In this document: positions 40,417 to 51,841 of the stretch, piece after piece | Position numbering within the stretch: position 1 is the stretch's first letter | Layout of the letters: every line of letters starts with the position of its first letter | NCBI GenBank assembly: GCA_910575725.1 | Contig: CAJTFE010000003.1 | Span: 1-64,000 of the forward strand | Source of the DNA: Clostridia bacterium | Lineage (GTDB): Bacteria > Bacillota > Clostridia > Lachnospirales > Lachnospiraceae | DNA: 64,000 bases | Direction of reading: 5' to 3' | Notes under the pieces: model-generated | The model's database searches: none | Told to the model about the DNA's origin: nothing | The model's input: only the letters and a program-made list of their open reading frames with translations | Translations under genes and position numbers: made by a program

Positions 40417-41548
40417 TGGTCATTCCCTCTATCTCCACAGACTGCTCAATCACATTGTAGATCTGCTCCTCTGTGGTGCGCATTACCACCACCTTGCCGG
40501 GATTCCAGTAGACATTTACCACGGTTCCCACGGGAATCAGTTCATCCTCCGCCGGTGTCTCTGCCTTTAACATCTGGCCGTTTGGCAGTTCCACCAGAGT
40601 TTTATTGATGGAGCCCACAAAGATATGCTCCCGTACCTGCCCCCGGAACCGGAAGCCCTCCACAGGCTCTGTTGCAAGCTTCAGGTTCTCCGGCCGCACG
40701 CAGAGATACACCATCTCCTCCAGACGGTAGCCCGTCTCGCCGATCCGTGCCTTTCCCGATTCCATGGTCACCCAGATGGCATCCTCGTCCATTTCCTCGA
40801 TATAGCCCTCGATGATATTGGACTCCCCGATAAAATCAGCCACGAACTTGGTCTCCGGATGGTTGTAGACCTCCTCCGGCGTTCCCACCTGCTCCAGATT
40901 GCCCTGGTTCATAACCGCAATCCGGTCGCTCATGGTCAGGGCCTCCTCCTGGTCATGGGTCACATAGATAAAGGTAATGCCAAGCTGCCTCTGCAGATGC
41001 TTCAGCTCCACCTGCATCTGCTTGCGCAGCTTCAGATCCAAGGCTCCTAAAGGCTCGTCAAGGAGAAGCACCCGTGGACGGTTCACCAGCGCCCTGGCTA
41101 TAGCCACCCGCTGCTTCTGTCCGCCGGACATCTGGGAGGGCATCCTCTTTTCCAGGCCGTCCAGGCGCACCAGCTTAATCATCTCCTCCACCCGGCGGCG
41201 GATCTCGTCCTTTTTCACCTTCTTCTCCACCAGGCCGAAGGCAATGTTGTCAAATACATTCATATGAGGGAACAGGGCGTAATTCTGAAATACTGTATTG
41301 ACATCCCTCTCGTTGGGCTTTCTGCTCTCCACATCCACGCCCTCCAGAAAGATCTGGCCGGAGGTAGGGTACTCAAAGCCCGCTATCATCCGCAGGGTTG
41401 TGGTCTTGCCGCAGCCGGAAGGTCCCAGCATGGTGAGGAATTCCCCCTCTTCCACCTCAAGGCTCAGACGCTTTACCACACGCTCATCCTCGAAGCTCTT
41501 ATCCACATCCTTCAGACTGATAATCACTTTATCTCTCGTCTGTTCCAT
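40400..41548 (-). CDS. potA: Spermidine/putrescine ABC ATPase PotA
   Basis: A 382-residue ATPase. Walker A is LGPSGCGKTTTLRMIAG, the signature MPSQMSGGQKQRVAIARALV, Walker B VLLLDEPLGALD, and the H-loop is in ITFIYVTHDQEEALTMSD. A C-terminal TOBE-like regulatory domain follows residue 250 (VRPENLKLATEPVEGFRFRG). It energises PotB/PotC. A P-II gene lies directly upstream, ten bases away, so P-II may act on this ATPase. Confidence 0.95.
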   Translation of the reverse strand: MEQTRDKVIISLKDVDKSFEDERVVKRLSLEVEEGEFLTMLGPSGCGKTTTLRMIAGFEYPTSGQIFLEGVDVESRKPNERDVNTVFQNYALFPHMNVFDNIAFGLVEKKVKKDEIRRRVEEMIKLVRLDGLEKRMPSQMSGGQKQRVAIARALVNRPRVLLLDEPLGALDLKLRKQMQVELKHLQRQLGITFIYVTHDQEEALTMSDRIAVMNQGNLEQVGTPEEVYNHPETKFVADFIGESNIIEGYIEEMDEDAIWVTMESGKARIGETGYRLEEMVYLCVRPENLKLATEPVEGFRFRGQVREHIFVGSINKTLVELPNGQMLKAETPAEDELIPVGTVVNVYWNPGKVVVMRTTEEQIYNVIEQSVEIEGMTNDQIF

Positions 41549-41557
41549 AATCTCCCT

Positions 41558-41896
41558 CTACAGCGTCTTGTATCCGCGCTCTCCTGTCCGGATCCGCATC
41601 ACATCATCGATGGTTGAAATAAATATCTTCCCGTCTCCCACGCTTCCCGTAGTCAGCTTCTGCTGGAGCTCGCAGAGAATCTCCTCCAGATCCTCGTCCC
41701 AGACTACGGTCATAACATGAATCTTTGGGAGCAGGTTCATATCAAGGTTCAGCTCCTCAAAGTCCTTTGCATCCGCCTTCTGCCGTCCGCAGCCCATGGC
41801 TGCGCTCACCGTCATACCAGAGTATTCATTTCTCGCCAGAATTTTCTTGATGGTGTCCAGCTTATCCGGCCTTGTGATAATCTCAATCTTTTTCAT
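41558..41896 (-). CDS. P-II family signalling protein in the pot operon
   Basis: A 112-residue protein starting at ATG 41,896 behind AAGGCGG. It has the full P-II frame: MKKIEIITRPDKLDTIKKIL, the T-loop entry MGCGRQK, LLPKIHVMTV, TGSVGDGKIFIST (the ATP/2-oxoglutarate pocket) and RIRTGERG. The T-loop has normal length but Tyr-51 of E. coli GlnB is replaced by Leu, and Tyr-46 by Phe, so it is unlikely to be uridylylated. It lies between potD and potA rather than beside an ammonium transporter. It may signal energy or nitrogen state to the polyamine importer, an inference from position. Confidence 0.9.
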   Translation of the reverse strand: MKKIEIITRPDKLDTIKKILARNEYSGMTVSAAMGCGRQKADAKDFEELNLDMNLLPKIHVMTVVWDEDLEEILCELQQKLTTGSVGDGKIFISTIDDVMRIRTGERGYKTL

Positions 41897-41911
41897 AACA
41901 GCCACCGCCTT

Positions 41912-42967
41912 TTAATTTGTCTTCATCTTTGTAAATACTTCGTCGTACCAGACAACCGCATCGCCTACCTCGCCGATCATATCGGCCCGTTCAATCTCGG
42001 AGGCCTTCACATTGCTGCCTGGATTGTTCAGATATTCCTCGTCCAGAAGCTCCAAAGCTCCATCATTGAGGCACACACTTGGAAATTCGTCCAGAATCAT
42101 TTTATAAATCTCCGGCCTGTGGATAAAGTCTATGAACTTCTCCGCATTCTCCACGTTCTGGGCATTGGCTGTCATTACAAAGTTGTCCATGGAAATCTGA
42201 CAGGGCTCCTCTGTAAATACCACGTCAATGTCGGGGTTCTCCTTGATCGCCATTCCGGCATCCGTATTGTAGACGATACCCACTGCCACGTCATTGGCAG
42301 CCAGAAGGGTCTTGGGACTGTCACTGTCGTATGCCTTGATATTAGGCTGCAGCTTCAGAAGCCAGGGAAGGGCTGCCTCGATAACTGCCTGATCGCGGCT
42401 GTTGGAATCCTGTCCCTGGGCTTTCAAGGCAATTCCCACAATCTCACGGACATCGTCTACCGCCACGATGTTATTTTCCAAGGCCGGATTCAAAAGATCG
42501 TCAAAGGTCTTGATCTCCACGCCCAGCTCCTTACACTTCTCCTTGTTTACCGCAATCACGGTGATGGTGCTCATAAAGGGAATGGTGTACTGATTGTCCG
42601 GATCAAAATCCTGGTTCAGGGCGGAGGGGCTGATATTTCCCAGGTTCTCAAGATTCTCCTTGTGAATCGGCTGGATCAGATCCTGCTCTGCCATGGCCTC
42701 TACCACATAGCAGCTCGCCATTACCAGATCATACTGGTCAGAGCCCCCTGCCGTCAGCTTGGCAAGCATCTCCTCATTGGAGGAAAATGTGGATTCTATC
42801 ACCTTGATCCCTGTCTCTTCCTCAAAAGCGTCATAGACATCCTGGGGAATGTATTCCGTCCAGTTGTACACATACAGCTTTTCACCGCTCTCCTTCTTTC
42901 CGCATCCGGAAAACAGCGCCGCAAAAAGTACCGCTGCCATTAACAGCACACTGCTTCTTCTTTTCAT
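41912..42967 (-). CDS. potD: Polyamine-binding lipoprotein PotD
   Basis: A 351-residue substrate-binding protein starting at ATG 42,967 behind GGAGGAGC. The signal peptide ends in the lipobox LFSGC, so it is anchored to the outer face of the membrane. The mature part starts KLYVYNWTEYIPQDVYDAFE, followed by FSSNEEMLAKLTAGGSDQYD and AGMAIKENPDIDVVFTEEP, typical of PotD/PotF. It captures spermidine or putrescine for PotBC. It is the first gene of the pot operon and is preceded by two half-copies of repeat A. Confidence 0.93.
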   Translation of the reverse strand: MKRRSSVLLMAAVLFAALFSGCGKKESGEKLYVYNWTEYIPQDVYDAFEEETGIKVIESTFSSNEEMLAKLTAGGSDQYDLVMASCYVVEAMAEQDLIQPIHKENLENLGNISPSALNQDFDPDNQYTIPFMSTITVIAVNKEKCKELGVEIKTFDDLLNPALENNIVAVDDVREIVGIALKAQGQDSNSRDQAVIEAALPWLLKLQPNIKAYDSDSPKTLLAANDVAVGIVYNTDAGMAIKENPDIDVVFTEEPCQISMDNFVMTANAQNVENAEKFIDFIHRPEIYKMILDEFPSVCLNDGALELLDEEYLNNPGSNVKASEIERADMIGEVGDAVVWYDEVFTKMKTN

Positions 42968-42980
42968 CCTCTGCTCCTCC

Positions 42981-43025
42981 ATTCCAGTTCCGGAATATTC
43001 CTGTTTCCAGTTCCGTAATATTCCT
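42981..43025 (-). repeat. Repeat A, two short copies in tandem (potD leader)
   Basis: Half-elements with CCAGTTCCGGAATATTCC (42,984-43,001) and CCAGTTCCGTAATATTCC (43,007-43,024) lie 14 bases before the potD start. No firm -35/-10 pair was seen between them and the terminator at 43,045. Confidence 0.75.
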
Positions 43026-43044
43026 CTTAAAAAGCGCTAATGCA

Positions 43045-43090
43045 TAAAAAAATAGGACTGCAGAAAGCTTTACTGACTTTCCCGTCCTAT
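43045..43090 (-). terminator. Intrinsic terminator ending the beta-glucoside operon
   Basis: On the minus strand ATAGGAC and GAAAG pair with CTTTC and GTCCTAT (43,052-43,058 with 43,084-43,090), followed by TTTTTTTA. It ends the licT transcript before potD. Confidence 0.8.
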
Positions 43091-43168
43091 GTGCTTCTAA
43101 CCAATGAACTCCACCCGCTGCCGGATGAAACCACCATATTAGGCGAGGCTCTTTTTTCTATAAACGTT

Positions 43169-43204
43169 CCCTCGCACTTTGCATTATATATAAAAGTGCG
43201 AGGG
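43169..43204. terminator. Hairpin downstream of licT
   Basis: CCCTCGCACTTT (43,169-43,180) pairs perfectly with AAAGTGCGAGGG (43,193-43,204). The flanks are T-rich only on the plus strand, so it may be a processing or stabilising hairpin rather than a terminator for licT. Confidence 0.5.
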
Positions 43205-43240
43205 ACGTCAATGGTTTTTTACTTATTTTTTCAATTTTCC

Positions 43241-44086
43241 CTATTTCCATTGTCTGGAAGCAAGCCGCTGTATATGAACGGCAAGATAGGCCACTTCCTC
43301 ATTGCTGATGGCTTTATCGTATTCCTTCACAATAAGTGTCCGCACCTTTTCCGCGCATGATATTGCTTTTGGATAGCTTGATTCCATCTGATTATAAAGA
43401 AAGTCATCCTCGGATTCCAGCATCTTATCTGTAAAAAAGCGCTCTGCAAAATACTGCATATGGCTAACGAAGCGAGAGTAATGGATGCTTTCCTTATCCG
43501 GCTGACAATTCATCACATAAGTGACCGTAGTCATAACCTTGCTGATAAGCTTTGATGCCCGCATAGCATCATATTGTACCTCCGCTTCTCTCTGCGCGTT
43601 TACAATATGGAAGGCCACATTTGCAGCTTCCTCCTCCGGCAGAGTGATATCCAGCCTTTCCTTTATCAGCGACAGGGCATAAAGGCCAACCTGGTATTCT
43701 TTCGGATAAAAGGTTTTCAATTCCCAGAATACCCGGTTCTCAATGAGTATGTTTTTCTCAAACCTCTCTGCTGCAAAATGCAGATGATCGGTAAGCGTAA
43801 GATAAATATGCTCATTCAGAGAAGTGCTCAGGTATGCCTCCGCAAAAGCCACAATTTTCTGTGTAATCTCCAGGTACAAAGGCGGTATCTCCCCTAAAAG
43901 CTCCAGAAGCTGCGAACGGTCCGCTTTCGCAACCGGTACAAAAACCCTGCTTTCGGTCCGGATCTCCACCTCATCGCCGACCTTTTTTCCAAAGCCGATT
44001 CCTTTCTGAAGAATAATAAATTCTTCCTCCGACTCATCCTCTACAAGAAGCACACTATAATTCAAGATCTTTTTTATATATGGCAC
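43241..44086 (-). CDS. licT: LicT/BglG-type transcription antiterminator
   Basis: An RNA-binding protein of about 281 residues, counted from GTG 44,086; a GTG at 44,098 would add four. The CAT RNA-binding domain is residues 1-55 (IKKILNYSVLLVEDESEEEF, ILQKGIGFGKKVGDEV). Two PRD domains follow, with phosphorylatable His in LTLTDHLHFAAERF and ANVAFHIVNAQ, and then in FVSHMQYFAERFF and YLAVHIQRLASRQ. When dephosphorylated by the active PTS it binds a RAT hairpin and blocks the terminator at 47,486-47,542. It is the last gene of the operon it controls. A 14-base G run sits at its start. Confidence 0.9.
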   Translation of the reverse strand: MPYIKKILNYSVLLVEDESEEEFIILQKGIGFGKKVGDEVEIRTESRVFVPVAKADRSQLLELLGEIPPLYLEITQKIVAFAEAYLSTSLNEHIYLTLTDHLHFAAERFEKNILIENRVFWELKTFYPKEYQVGLYALSLIKERLDITLPEEEAANVAFHIVNAQREAEVQYDAMRASKLISKVMTTVTYVMNCQPDKESIHYSRFVSHMQYFAERFFTDKMLESEDDFLYNQMESSYPKAISCAEKVRTLIVKEYDKAISNEEVAYLAVHIQRLASRQWK

Positions 44087-44097
44087 CTTCTCCTCCA

Positions 44098-44111
44098 CCC
44101 CCCCCCCCCCC
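44098..44111 (-). repeat. 14-base G homopolymer at the licT start
   Basis: Fourteen consecutive C on the plus strand (G on the minus strand) sit between the bglA stop and the licT ribosome site GGAGGAG. Tracts of this length are prone to slippage, though a sequencing or assembly length error is possible. Confidence 0.7.
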
Positions 44112-44121
44112 GGTTAAATCT

Positions 44122-47423
<3,302 letters not shown>

Positions 47424-47485
47424 AATACATTCTCCTTTTCCTGTTATTATTTTTCTTTACTGTGATTTTGGCCAAAAATCAACAA

Positions 47486-47542
47486 TAAAAAAGATCGAAA
47501 AAACACACAATCATACCTGTGATTGTATCCTTTTTCGATCTT
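47486..47542 (-). terminator. Leader terminator controlled by LicT
   Basis: On the minus strand AAGATCGAAAAA (from 47,531-47,542) pairs with TTTTTCGATCTT (from 47,491-47,502), followed by TTTTATTG. An inner stem pairs ACAATCA with TGATTGT. The 5' arm overlaps the RAT site, so the two structures exclude each other. Confidence 0.88.
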
Positions 47543-47565
47543 GCCTGCATTACCAGTGACATGTC
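47537..47565 (-). promoter_or_regulatory. RAT antiterminator site for LicT
   Basis: On the minus strand TGTCACTGGTAATGCAGGCA followed by AGATC matches the ribonucleic antiterminator consensus (GGTTACTG...GCAGGCAAAA), with its conserved bulges. LicT binding here would prevent the terminator downstream. Confidence 0.88.
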
Positions 47566-47577
47566 TACTTAGAGGAT

Positions 47578-47606
47578 ATATTAACAGATTCTTCCCACAA
47601 AATCAA
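47578..47606 (-). promoter_or_regulatory. Promoter of the beta-glucoside operon
   Basis: On the minus strand TTGATT (47,601-47,606) and TAATAT (47,578-47,583) are 17 bp apart, just before the RAT site. Confidence 0.65.
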
Positions 47607-47665
47607 TGGATAATTCCTAAAATCTTCAAAATTTCAGGACAATCGGCATTGACGCTGCCATCTCC

Positions 47666-48760
47666 TTAAAAAAACGAATCAGTAGAAAGCTTTGACAGGC
47701 TTTGCCCTCCCTCAAGCCCCTCCAAGATCCCGGCAATCCGCCGGGCTGTCCTTTCATCCAGCAGCTCCTTTATATCAGCCAGAACAGCCTCCGCCTTCAT
47801 CCCCTCACAGTGGATTCCGTAAAAAACCGCCGCTGCTGTTACCAGTTCCATGTTCCTTGTATCCTCCCGGTACTCCCAGGCCAGGCGCAGGGGTGTAAGC
47901 AGGCGTTCTTCCCTTCCAAGCTTCCGCTCTGCCTGTCTTGCATTCCGGTAAATGGTATCGTATATCTCCCGGTTCCGGAATTTGGACACGGCCCGGTTTG
48001 TGAATTCCTCCTGTACCTCATAGGGCACCTGGTATTTCCTGCCGATAACACGGCTGATTACCGGAACAGTATCTGCAATTACCCTTGCAATCTCCTCATC
48101 ATTGGCTGCATCCCCGTAAACCTCATATCCCTTATAGCTTCCCAGGTAGGCCACAATGGCGCTGATAAAGTTATAGGTGTAAATCTTCCTCTGGATCAAC
48201 GCAGGAAAATTCATTTCCAGGGGTATTCCTTCTATATGAATATTCAGGCCTTCCACACTCCCATCCACCGGAAGCTCCGGATAGTCCTGGCTGATCAGAT
48301 CCAGGCTGTCCGGCCTTGGCCTTAAGGTAGTGCAGAAAATAATCCCCTCACTGATCACCGCTTCCAGTCCGCTTTCCACAAGAGGCCGTTTTACATCCAC
48401 GCCGTTTTCAAAGCAGAGAATGGTCAGCCGTCCGTCCTTCCGCTTCGCTGCCGCAGCCTTAAAATGCTCCGTCAGCTCCGGGATATGGCTTGCGAACACA
48501 CTGACAAATACCACATCCGCCTCCGCTGTCTCCACCACAGCCTCCGGCTCCTCCATGGAAAAGGCCCGAAAGCCGCTTACTGTACGGGCTTCTTTCTGAT
48601 TTCCAAAATAGCGTACCTCATAACGGCCTTCTCTCTTTAGCTGTTCCGCCAGCTCCTGATCCTTGTCCAGAAATACAAGCTCATAGCCGTTTTCCTGTAA
48701 AATGGGCGCAATAAATCCCCGGCCTGTCTGTCCTGCGCCTATGATCACTGCTTTTTTCAT
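47666..48760 (-). CDS. Mannitol-1-phosphate 5-dehydrogenase family protein
   Basis: A 364-residue NAD-dependent enzyme starting at ATG 48,760. It opens with the Rossmann motif MKKAVIIGAGQTGRGFIAPI and has the family's IYTYNFISAIVAYLGSYKGY, with the polyol dehydrogenase Lys-containing region RKIYTYNF. Members oxidise mannitol-1-phosphate or related hexitol phosphates, or hexuronates. It closes an operon with a mannose-family PTS and an SDR dehydrogenase. In sorbose operons a reductase of another family makes sorbitol-6-phosphate; this enzyme could fill that job. Confidence 0.85.
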   Translation of the reverse strand: MKKAVIIGAGQTGRGFIAPILQENGYELVFLDKDQELAEQLKREGRYEVRYFGNQKEARTVSGFRAFSMEEPEAVVETAEADVVFVSVFASHIPELTEHFKAAAAKRKDGRLTILCFENGVDVKRPLVESGLEAVISEGIIFCTTLRPRPDSLDLISQDYPELPVDGSVEGLNIHIEGIPLEMNFPALIQRKIYTYNFISAIVAYLGSYKGYEVYGDAANDEEIARVIADTVPVISRVIGRKYQVPYEVQEEFTNRAVSKFRNREIYDTIYRNARQAERKLGREERLLTPLRLAWEYREDTRNMELVTAAAVFYGIHCEGMKAEAVLADIKELLDERTARRIAGILEGLEGGQSLSKLSTDSFF

Positions 48761-48776
48761 CTTTAAGCCCTTTCCC

Positions 48777-49592
48777 TTATCCTTTGCTTTTTCCGCCGGA
48801 AACCGGAATGGTAACACCTGTAATGTAAGAAGCATGACTGGACACCAGGTAGCAGATCAAATCAGCCACTTCGTACAGATGCCCCGGTCTGCCAAGAGGG
48901 ATAGAGCTTTTGTAATTCTCAAAGAATTTCTCCGGCTTCGTATCCACATCCCAGCCTCTTCCGTATGCCTGGGCGCGGTATTTTTCATCGTTGTTGGCCG
49001 GTGTCCGGTCCAGAATATCCGGCGCTACGCCTACCACACGTATGCCAAAGGGCCCAAGCTCCTTGGCCCAGGACATGGTAAAGCCGTGAATGGCCGCCTT
49101 TGTGGCGGAATAGCAGCTATGTCCCCGGGAGCCCATAAGGCCTGCACAGGATGACATATTGATGATAACGCCCTCCTTTTTCTCAAACATCACCCGGGTT
49201 ACTGCCTGGGTAACGGTAAAGGTGCCCTTCTGGTTGACGCCCACCATAAAGTCAAAGTCCTCCTCGCTCAGCTCGTACTGGGGCCTCTGCTTGTAGTAGT
49301 CCACCAGAATCCGCGGACGGGTAACGCCGGCATTGTTCACCAGTCCGTCAATGGCGCCGAATTTTTGCACCACCTGTTCTACCGCTGCTTCCATCTCCGT
49401 TTTGCTGCGTATATCCGCCTTGATAAACAGAGTATGCTCATCCTCCTTATAATCCTTGGGTTCGCTTACGTCGAAGACTGCCACATTTGCGCCGCAGCCC
49501 TTCAGATCCGCAGCGATGGCCTCCCCGATTCCCATAGCCCCGCCTGTGACAACTACTGTCTTACCTTCCAAATCAATCCATTTACTATTCAT
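48777..49592 (-). CDS. SDR dehydrogenase, sorbitol-6-phosphate 2-dehydrogenase-like
   Basis: A 271-residue short-chain dehydrogenase starting at ATG 49,592; its ribosome site AATAGGAG is the end of a repeat A copy. NAD-binding GGAMGIGEAIAADL, NNAG in GLVNNAGVTRPRIL, the catalytic Ser-Tyr-Lys in NMSSCAGLMGSRGHSCYSAT and the following Lys are all present. The inserted segment LVDYYKQRPQYELSEEDFDF resembles SorD/SrlD-type enzymes that convert sorbitol-6-phosphate to fructose-6-phosphate. It fits the adjacent PTS. Confidence 0.85.
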   Translation of the reverse strand: MNSKWIDLEGKTVVVTGGAMGIGEAIAADLKGCGANVAVFDVSEPKDYKEDEHTLFIKADIRSKTEMEAAVEQVVQKFGAIDGLVNNAGVTRPRILVDYYKQRPQYELSEEDFDFMVGVNQKGTFTVTQAVTRVMFEKKEGVIINMSSCAGLMGSRGHSCYSATKAAIHGFTMSWAKELGPFGIRVVGVAPDILDRTPANNDEKYRAQAYGRGWDVDTKPEKFFENYKSSIPLGRPGHLYEVADLICYLVSSHASYITGVTIPVSGGKSKG

Positions 49593-49603
49593 TCTCGATT
49601 CTC

Positions 49604-49626
49604 CTATTCCAGTTCCGTAATATCCC
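49604..49626 (-). repeat. Repeat A, short copy (SDR gene leader)
   Basis: GGATATTACGGAACTGGAAT on the minus strand ends in AGGAG 11 bases before the SDR start codon. Same layout as the add leader. Confidence 0.8.
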
Positions 49627-49638
49627 ATAATTTCCAGC

Positions 49639-50484
49639 CTAAACGATTCCAAAAAACGAAAGGATCAGCGCAATCACCAGCAGCGACACCAGGATACGCA
49701 CATATTTCGGCCCTGCCTTCTTAATATAGAAATAAACGCCGAACACTACCAGCAGCGGCAGGATATTGGGGAAGATCCCATTCAGCTTATCCTGCAGAAA
49801 TACCTGTTCCCCGGCCATGTCCGTCCAGGAGATCACGGTTTTCAGCTTCACATAGGTGGAAGAAAGGGCTCCCATCATAAACAATCCCAGGACACTTGCC
49901 ACATTGATCAGCCGGCTCAGCGTTCCGGACTGCAGGATATTCACCACGGACTTTCTGCCCAGAGCATATCCCTTTGCAGCCAGAAGATAGGCAAACGCCG
50001 AAATACATACGCCCCAGAGTACAAGGGGAGCAACACCTGCAATCCAGGCTCCGGTGGAGGCAAGAGGAATAAACAGGGAAAGCAGCAGGGGACGCAGAAT
50101 TCCGTGATTGACAGAATCTCCAAGTCCTGCCAGGGGTCCCATAAGCCCCACCTTCAGGTTGGTAATCAATTCAGCCGACGCATCCAGTTCTTCCTTGGCT
50201 GCGCCTTCCTTTAACCGGGAAGCCCTCTCCTCCTCCAAGGCACAGGAGATACCGAAAATCATGGAGCCCCAGGAAGCTTCTGAATTATAGAACATCAGAT
50301 GACGCTTTAAGGCTTCCTTGTATTCCTCGGGATTCTCATGGTAAAGCTTATTCAGCACCGGATCCATGCCAAAGGAAAACGCCGGCGCCGTCAGCCGCTC
50401 AAAGCCGGAAGAAACCTCCGCGCACAGATAATACTTCGCCCAGCCCTTTATCACATCTTTTTTTGTTATTAATCTCTCGCTCAT
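49639..50484 (-). CDS. Mannose-family PTS component IID
   Basis: A 281-residue membrane component. It begins ITKKDVIKGWAKYYLCAEVS and has LNKLYHENPEEYKEALKRHL and GLMGPLAGLGDSVNHGILRP, the IID-typical core; the final membrane part includes FGVYFYIKKAGPKYVRILVS. It pairs with IIC to move the sugar. It follows the IIC gene with two bases between them. Confidence 0.92.
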   Translation of the reverse strand: MSERLITKKDVIKGWAKYYLCAEVSSGFERLTAPAFSFGMDPVLNKLYHENPEEYKEALKRHLMFYNSEASWGSMIFGISCALEEERASRLKEGAAKEELDASAELITNLKVGLMGPLAGLGDSVNHGILRPLLLSLFIPLASTGAWIAGVAPLVLWGVCISAFAYLLAAKGYALGRKSVVNILQSGTLSRLINVASVLGLFMMGALSSTYVKLKTVISWTDMAGEQVFLQDKLNGIFPNILPLLVVFGVYFYIKKAGPKYVRILVSLLVIALILSFFGIV

Positions 50485-50486
50485 CT

Positions 50487-51269
50487 TTAGAAATCTCCTT
50501 CCTCTCCGTCTGCAAATGACAACGCCCGATCCGTCTCATCACTCTGTACAAAGTTTCCCTGAAGCAGTGCAATACAGATTGCAAATACGGCAACGCCGAT
50601 GGTGTTGATGCCGCTGTAAGCCACAATCGCAAAACCAATGATAAAATAAGGCAGAAGCTTCTTCTTACCGATTACCATAATCGTCACGGCAAATCCAAGG
50701 GCCGGGAGCAGTCCTCCCGCAACGCTCAGTCCGTTGGTTGCCCAGGCCGGTATGGAATTCAGAAACGCCGTAACCGCATCCACGCCAAAGGCCAGAGCCA
50801 GGGCTGCCGGTACAACACGAAGGGGCACGGAAACAATCAGCGGATACCAGAATTCGGCCCTGCGCATTTTCTTTAAATTGTTCTCCTCCACTGCCTTATC
50901 CGCCAGATGGATAAAATAGGAATGATACGTTCTCTTCAGATTGTCAATCAAAACGCCGAGAAGGCCGATGGGCACTGCCAGGGTTACTGCAATCCCCGGC
51001 TCCAGATTTGCTTCCAGGGCAAGAGGAATGGCGATGCAGGCCGCCAGGGCCTCATCCGAAGGAAGGGTTCCTCCCGGCGCTATGGCTCCAAGATAAATCA
51101 TCTGCAAGGATGCCCCGATGATCATTGCATTGGGGAGATCCCCCATAATCAGACCGATGGGCACTGCCAGCACGATGGGCTGGCGTATCAGGTGTAGCGT
51201 TCCATACCAAAGCTTATTTGTTGCAAACCAATATAAGATACCAAAAACCAATGCTAAACCTATACTCAT
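50487..51269 (-). CDS. Mannose-family PTS component IIC
   Basis: A 260-residue channel protein with about seven helices. PIVLAVPIGLIMGDLPNAMI and MIYLGAIAPGGTLPSDEALA are typical of the IIC domain of the mannose/sorbose class. The tail is acidic (ALSFADGEEGDF). It is preceded by the IIB gene and is part of a single transcript from the promoter at 52,362. Confidence 0.92.
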   Translation of the reverse strand: MSIGLALVFGILYWFATNKLWYGTLHLIRQPIVLAVPIGLIMGDLPNAMIIGASLQMIYLGAIAPGGTLPSDEALAACIAIPLALEANLEPGIAVTLAVPIGLLGVLIDNLKRTYHSYFIHLADKAVEENNLKKMRRAEFWYPLIVSVPLRVVPAALALAFGVDAVTAFLNSIPAWATNGLSVAGGLLPALGFAVTIMVIGKKKLLPYFIIGFAIVAYSGINTIGVAVFAICIALLQGNFVQSDETDRALSFADGEEGDF

Positions 51270-51313
51270 AACATGTTCTCCTTTGTCTTTCCCGTGCTTT
51301 TTGTGAAATCCCT

Positions 51314-51817
51314 TTAAGCGTTTCCTCTCTCCCGTACCATCCTGGCGGCGTCGTCCAGGGCAATCACTCCGTCTCTGGGCGTCATCTGCAGCGTTACGGC
51401 CACACCCTTGCTCTGCATATCAAGAAGCGCCTCCAGCTCTGTTTCATTCAAGGCCAGCTCCTTTGAAATCATAACCTTGTCTGTCCCGTTTCCCAGACCG
51501 CCTACCTGAAGCTTCTCAAGGGGCAGTCCCAGATCAAAGGCTCTTTTCACAGACTCCACGGATTTGAATAAAACAAGCATTTTCTCGCTTTTAAAGCTGT
51601 CATTTTGAAAAGCTGCAACCGCCTTCTCGATGGAGCGGATGGCTACCTTGACCCCTGGCGGCTTTGCCATCAGAAATACTTGTGCCAGAAATTTGTCCGA
51701 TGCCAGCTTATCGTCCACAATCAAAATCGCATCGGCCGAAACCTGCTTGAGCCAGGCCGTAACCACCTGCCCGTGCATCAGCCGGAAATCAACTCTTACC
51801 AATCTTACATCTGCCAT
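51314..51817 (-). CDS. Mannose-family PTS component IIB
   Basis: A 167-residue cytosolic phosphotransfer protein. The active-site His lies in VRVDFRLMHGQVVTAWLKQV, followed by AILIVDDKLASDKFLAQVFL. It receives phosphate from IIA and passes it to the incoming sugar. Length and sequence match the sorbose/mannose IIB class. Confidence 0.93.
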   Translation of the reverse strand: MADVRLVRVDFRLMHGQVVTAWLKQVSADAILIVDDKLASDKFLAQVFLMAKPPGVKVAIRSIEKAVAAFQNDSFKSEKMLVLFKSVESVKRAFDLGLPLEKLQVGGLGNGTDKVMISKELALNETELEALLDMQSKGVAVTLQMTPRDGVIALDDAARMVRERGNA

Positions 51818-51841
51818 TTTGTTTCCCCTTTCTCTTTATCC

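Noticed and set aside
43021..43240. Riboswitch in the potD/licT gap
   Set aside because: The hairpins here are explained as a terminator and a stem after licT; no known aptamer pattern was seen.
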